Positions 38,447 to 41,053 of a stretch of 41,053 nt of DNA are shown here, piece after piece. A program made the translations under genes and the position numbers. Under the pieces are notes generated by a model. That model did not search any database. It was not told the origin of the DNA and saw only the letters and a list, made by a program, of their open reading frames with translations. The stretch is taken from the NCBI GenBank assembly GCA_019239425.1, contig JAFAZX010000079.1, forward strand, positions 1 through 41,053. The letters are read 5' to 3'. Position 1 is the stretch's first letter. The number at the start of each line of letters is the position of its first letter. The stretch is from Acidobacteriota bacterium. Its GTDB lineage: Bacteria > Acidobacteriota > Blastocatellia > Pyrinomonadales > Pyrinomonadaceae.

Positions 38447-38715
38447 ATTTCAATCCCGCGCTCCTGCGCGATGCCGCGGGCCTTCATGATGATGTCGTCG
38501 TCGGGGGCTTCGGTGCCGCTCATCCAGGCCGAGACCTCCGCGACCGGGCGGCCGAGGACGACGGCGAACTTCTCGTCGTCCGACTCGAAGCCGTTGTCGC
38601 GCAGGCGGCGCAGGAGTTCGAGGCCGCCGGCCGCGTCCGTGCCGCGGTCGTCCACGGGGTTGTCGTTGGTCTCCGCGTCCGTAATCTGCGAGTTCACTGC
38701 CGTCGGTTCAGCCAT
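38440..38715 (-). CDS. small HTH-like protein, unknown
   Basis: A 91-residue product with an acidic N-terminus (to about 25). A compact helical domain follows (about 30-85: LELLRRLRDNGFESDDEKFA, then VVLGRPVAEVSAWMSG), which resembles a Cro/XRE-type helix-turn-helix but with an acidic surface. It may be a degenerate HTH used for protein contacts. Its start overlaps the HMA gene's end by 8 bases (ATGGCTGA), so the two are translated together. The TAG stop comes from the heptamer repeat. Confidence 0.65.
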   Translation of the reverse strand: MAEPTAVNSQITDAETNDNPVDDRGTDAAGGLELLRRLRDNGFESDDEKFAVVLGRPVAEVSAWMSGTEAPDDDIIMKARGIAQERGIEIE

Positions 38716-38953
38716 TGTTCGTCGCCCCCCTTTGCTGCTGCTGCTCCCCCTCGGTCGCGTTGTAGCCGATGTCCTGGAGTCTCTTGACCAGAGTCTTCTG
38801 CTGCACGACGTTCTCGTCGAAGTTGACCCACGCCGTCTTGCCGCCGAAGTTGACCTCGGCGCTCTGCACCCCGGCCGTCTCTTCGAGCGTGTCCTTGATG
38901 AGCGCGGCGCAGGACTCGCCGCGCATGCCCTGTATGTGTAGCTCGGCTTTCAC
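38708..38953 (-). CDS. HMA-like protein lacking one metal-binding cysteine
   Basis: The 81-residue product fits the heavy-metal-associated ferredoxin-like fold: ELHIQGMRGESCAALIKDTL at the start, VQSAEVNFGGKTAWVNFDEN in the middle and LVKRLQDIGYNAT at the end. The canonical GMxCxxC is GMRGESC, so the first Cys is Gly and only one Cys remains. Copper transfer of the usual kind is therefore doubtful. The C-terminus is Gln-rich. It starts with GTG and has a GGAGGGG ribosome binding site. A TATAAT at 38995-39000 (- strand) is the likely -10. Confidence 0.8.
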   Translation of the reverse strand: MKAELHIQGMRGESCAALIKDTLEETAGVQSAEVNFGGKTAWVNFDENVVQQKTLVKRLQDIGYNATEGEQQQQRGATNNG

Positions 38954-38994
38954 CCTTAATCCCCTCCTTGTTTGTCTTGCTTCGGTTGCCGCGT

Positions 38995-39000
38995 ATTATA
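38995..39000 (-). promoter_or_regulatory. -10 hexamer of the HMA/HTH-like gene pair
   Basis: TATAAT on the - strand, with start near 38988 and a leader of about 35 nt. The + strand of the same site reads TATTAT (38994-38999) and could serve prmC, so the site may be bidirectional. Confidence 0.45.
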
Positions 39001-39056
39001 GCCCAGCCCGCGCCGCGCAGGCCACGCGCGGGCTGTCGGGGACGTGAGGGGACGGG

Positions 39057-39935
39057 ATGAGGGAACTGTTGACGATTGCGGAGGCGCTCGGCGAGGCCGC
39101 GGGCGTGTTGGACGCGGCGGGCATCCCCGAGCCGCGGCGCGAGGCGGGGACGCTCCTCTCTTACGCGCTCGGGCGCGACCGCGCGTTCCTCTTCGCGCAC
39201 TCGGACGACGCGCTGACGGAGGCGCAGGCCTCCGCCTTCCGCGCGTGCGTCGGGCGGCGCGTCGCGGGCGAGCCGTTCCAGTACATCGCCGGCCGGCAGG
39301 AGTTCTACAGTCTTGAGTTCGAGGTGACGCCCGACGTGCTCATCCCGCGCCCCGAGACGGAGCTGCTCGTCGAAGAGGCGCTCGAGCTTCTGAAGGGAAC
39401 TGACGCGCCGCTGCTGTGCGACGTGGGGACGGGCTCGGGCTGCATCGCCGTCACCCTGCTGCACGAGCGCGTGGACGCGCGCGGCTTCGCGCTCGACGTC
39501 TCGGACGCGGCCCTCGCCGTCGCCGCGCGCAACGCCGCGCGCCACGGCGTCGCGGGGCGTTTACGGCTCCTCGTCTCCGACTGCTTCGAAGCCCTGCGTT
39601 CGGGCGGGGACGAGGAGATACGTTTCGACCTCATCGCTTCGAACCCGCCGTACGTCGCCGAGTCTGACCTGGGCGGTCTGCAGAAGGAGGTGCGCGAACA
39701 CGAGCCGCGCGTCGCGCTCACGCCCGGCGGCGACGGCCTCTCGGTCATCCGCCGCCTCGTCGAGGGGGCGCCGCGCTTCCTCAAGCCCGGCGGCCACCTC
39801 CTTTTGGAAATCGGCTTCAACCAGCACGAGCAGGTCGCGGCGCTCGTAGACCCGAGGGCCTGGACGCTCCTCGACATACACAAAGACCTGCAAGGCATCC
39901 CGCGCACCGTCGCGCTCCGTCTGAACGAAGGTTGA
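39057..39935 (+). CDS. prmC: peptide chain release factor N5-glutamine methyltransferase
   Basis: PrmC (HemK) methylates the Gln of the GGQ motif in release factors. The 292-residue product has a helical N-terminal domain (about 1-75) and a SAM-dependent methyltransferase domain. The latter has motif I DVGTGSGCIAVTLL, the family link FYSLEFEVTPDVLIPRPETE and the catalytic NPPY in IASNPPYVAE. The start has a GAGGGG ribosome binding site. prfA, the usual partner, is not adjacent; murA follows by 76 bases with its own promoter. Confidence 0.93.
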   Translation: MRELLTIAEALGEAAGVLDAAGIPEPRREAGTLLSYALGRDRAFLFAHSDDALTEAQASAFRACVGRRVAGEPFQYIAGRQEFYSLEFEVTPDVLIPRPETELLVEEALELLKGTDAPLLCDVGTGSGCIAVTLLHERVDARGFALDVSDAALAVAARNAARHGVAGRLRLLVSDCFEALRSGGDEEIRFDLIASNPPYVAESDLGGLQKEVREHEPRVALTPGGDGLSVIRRLVEGAPRFLKPGGHLLLEIGFNQHEQVAALVDPRAWTLLDIHKDLQGIPRTVALRLNEG

Positions 39936-39972
39936 GAACGGCCGGGCCGGGTGGTCGGCGTTTCCGTTGACG

Positions 39973-39981
39973 TGTTAGAAT
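39973..39981 (+). promoter_or_regulatory. extended -10 promoter of murA
   Basis: TGTTAGAAT is an extended -10, with start near 39988 and a leader of about 24 nt that lacks a clear ribosome binding site. The hexamer and the downstream CCCGCGCG match the promoter at 16196. Confidence 0.5.
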
Positions 39982-40011
39982 CCCGCGCGACTCGGACTCC
40001 CCGAAAACTTT

Positions 40012-41053
<1,042 letters not shown>

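Overview
The window is about 41 kb of GC-rich bacterial DNA from a Gram-negative-type genome. It has a large TonB-dependent receptor with an N-terminal carboxypeptidase-regulatory domain, a TPR protein with the same kind of domain, a PrkA/DUF444/SpoVR set and many small hypothetical secreted proteins. Together these suggest Acidobacteriota, probably Blastocatellia (Pyrinomonas-like). That assignment is an inference from gene content, not from a marker gene.

Layout. 392-3933 (+): cell-wall genes dacB, a dapF homologue and a secreted 3D-domain protein behind a structured leader. 4111-5175 (+): asparaginase. 5423-5697: an apparent non-coding RNA with three hairpins that share one loop sequence. 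5712-9661 (-): a secreted membrane-anchored protein, a zinc-ribbon/PH-domain membrane protein, a double-receiver regulator and a lytic transglycosylase. 9938-10309 (+): a peptidoglycan-binding protein. 10429-13158 (-): alaS. 13574-17325: htrA, three small proteins, ppa and a polytopic histidine-rich membrane protein. 17407-20051: small membrane proteins and an SRPBCC protein, divergent from a CarH/LitR-like B12-binding MerR regulator and a cysteine dioxygenase. 20085-22263 (-): a compact RiPP locus (membrane protein, radical SAM/SPASM maturase, precursor with duplicated core). 22478-33776 (-): spoVR interrupted by an intein, TPR protein, TonB receptor, DUF444, coiled-coil protein and prkA. 34073-41053: truB, recX, a DUF5658 protein, a Tat-signal protein, serine acetyltransferase, a small HTH-like protein, an HMA protein, prmC and the start of murA.

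The most notable items are: (1) the three-hairpin RNA with a repeated TTTGGGGGA loop; (2) the radical SAM/SPASM RiPP locus; (3) a 406-residue intein in SpoVR that carries LAGLIDADG motifs and a LacI-type helix-turn-helix; (4) a DapF homologue with serine at both catalytic cysteine positions; (5) a divergent CarH-like promoter pair with a shared operator-like motif directly after each -10; (6) a family of heptamer-armed intergenic inverted repeats that supply the stop codons of four genes; (7) recurrent extended -10 promoters and several start codons placed where transcription should begin (leaderless candidates).

Limits: all family calls come from reading motifs by eye. No database search, folding or codon-usage calculation was run.
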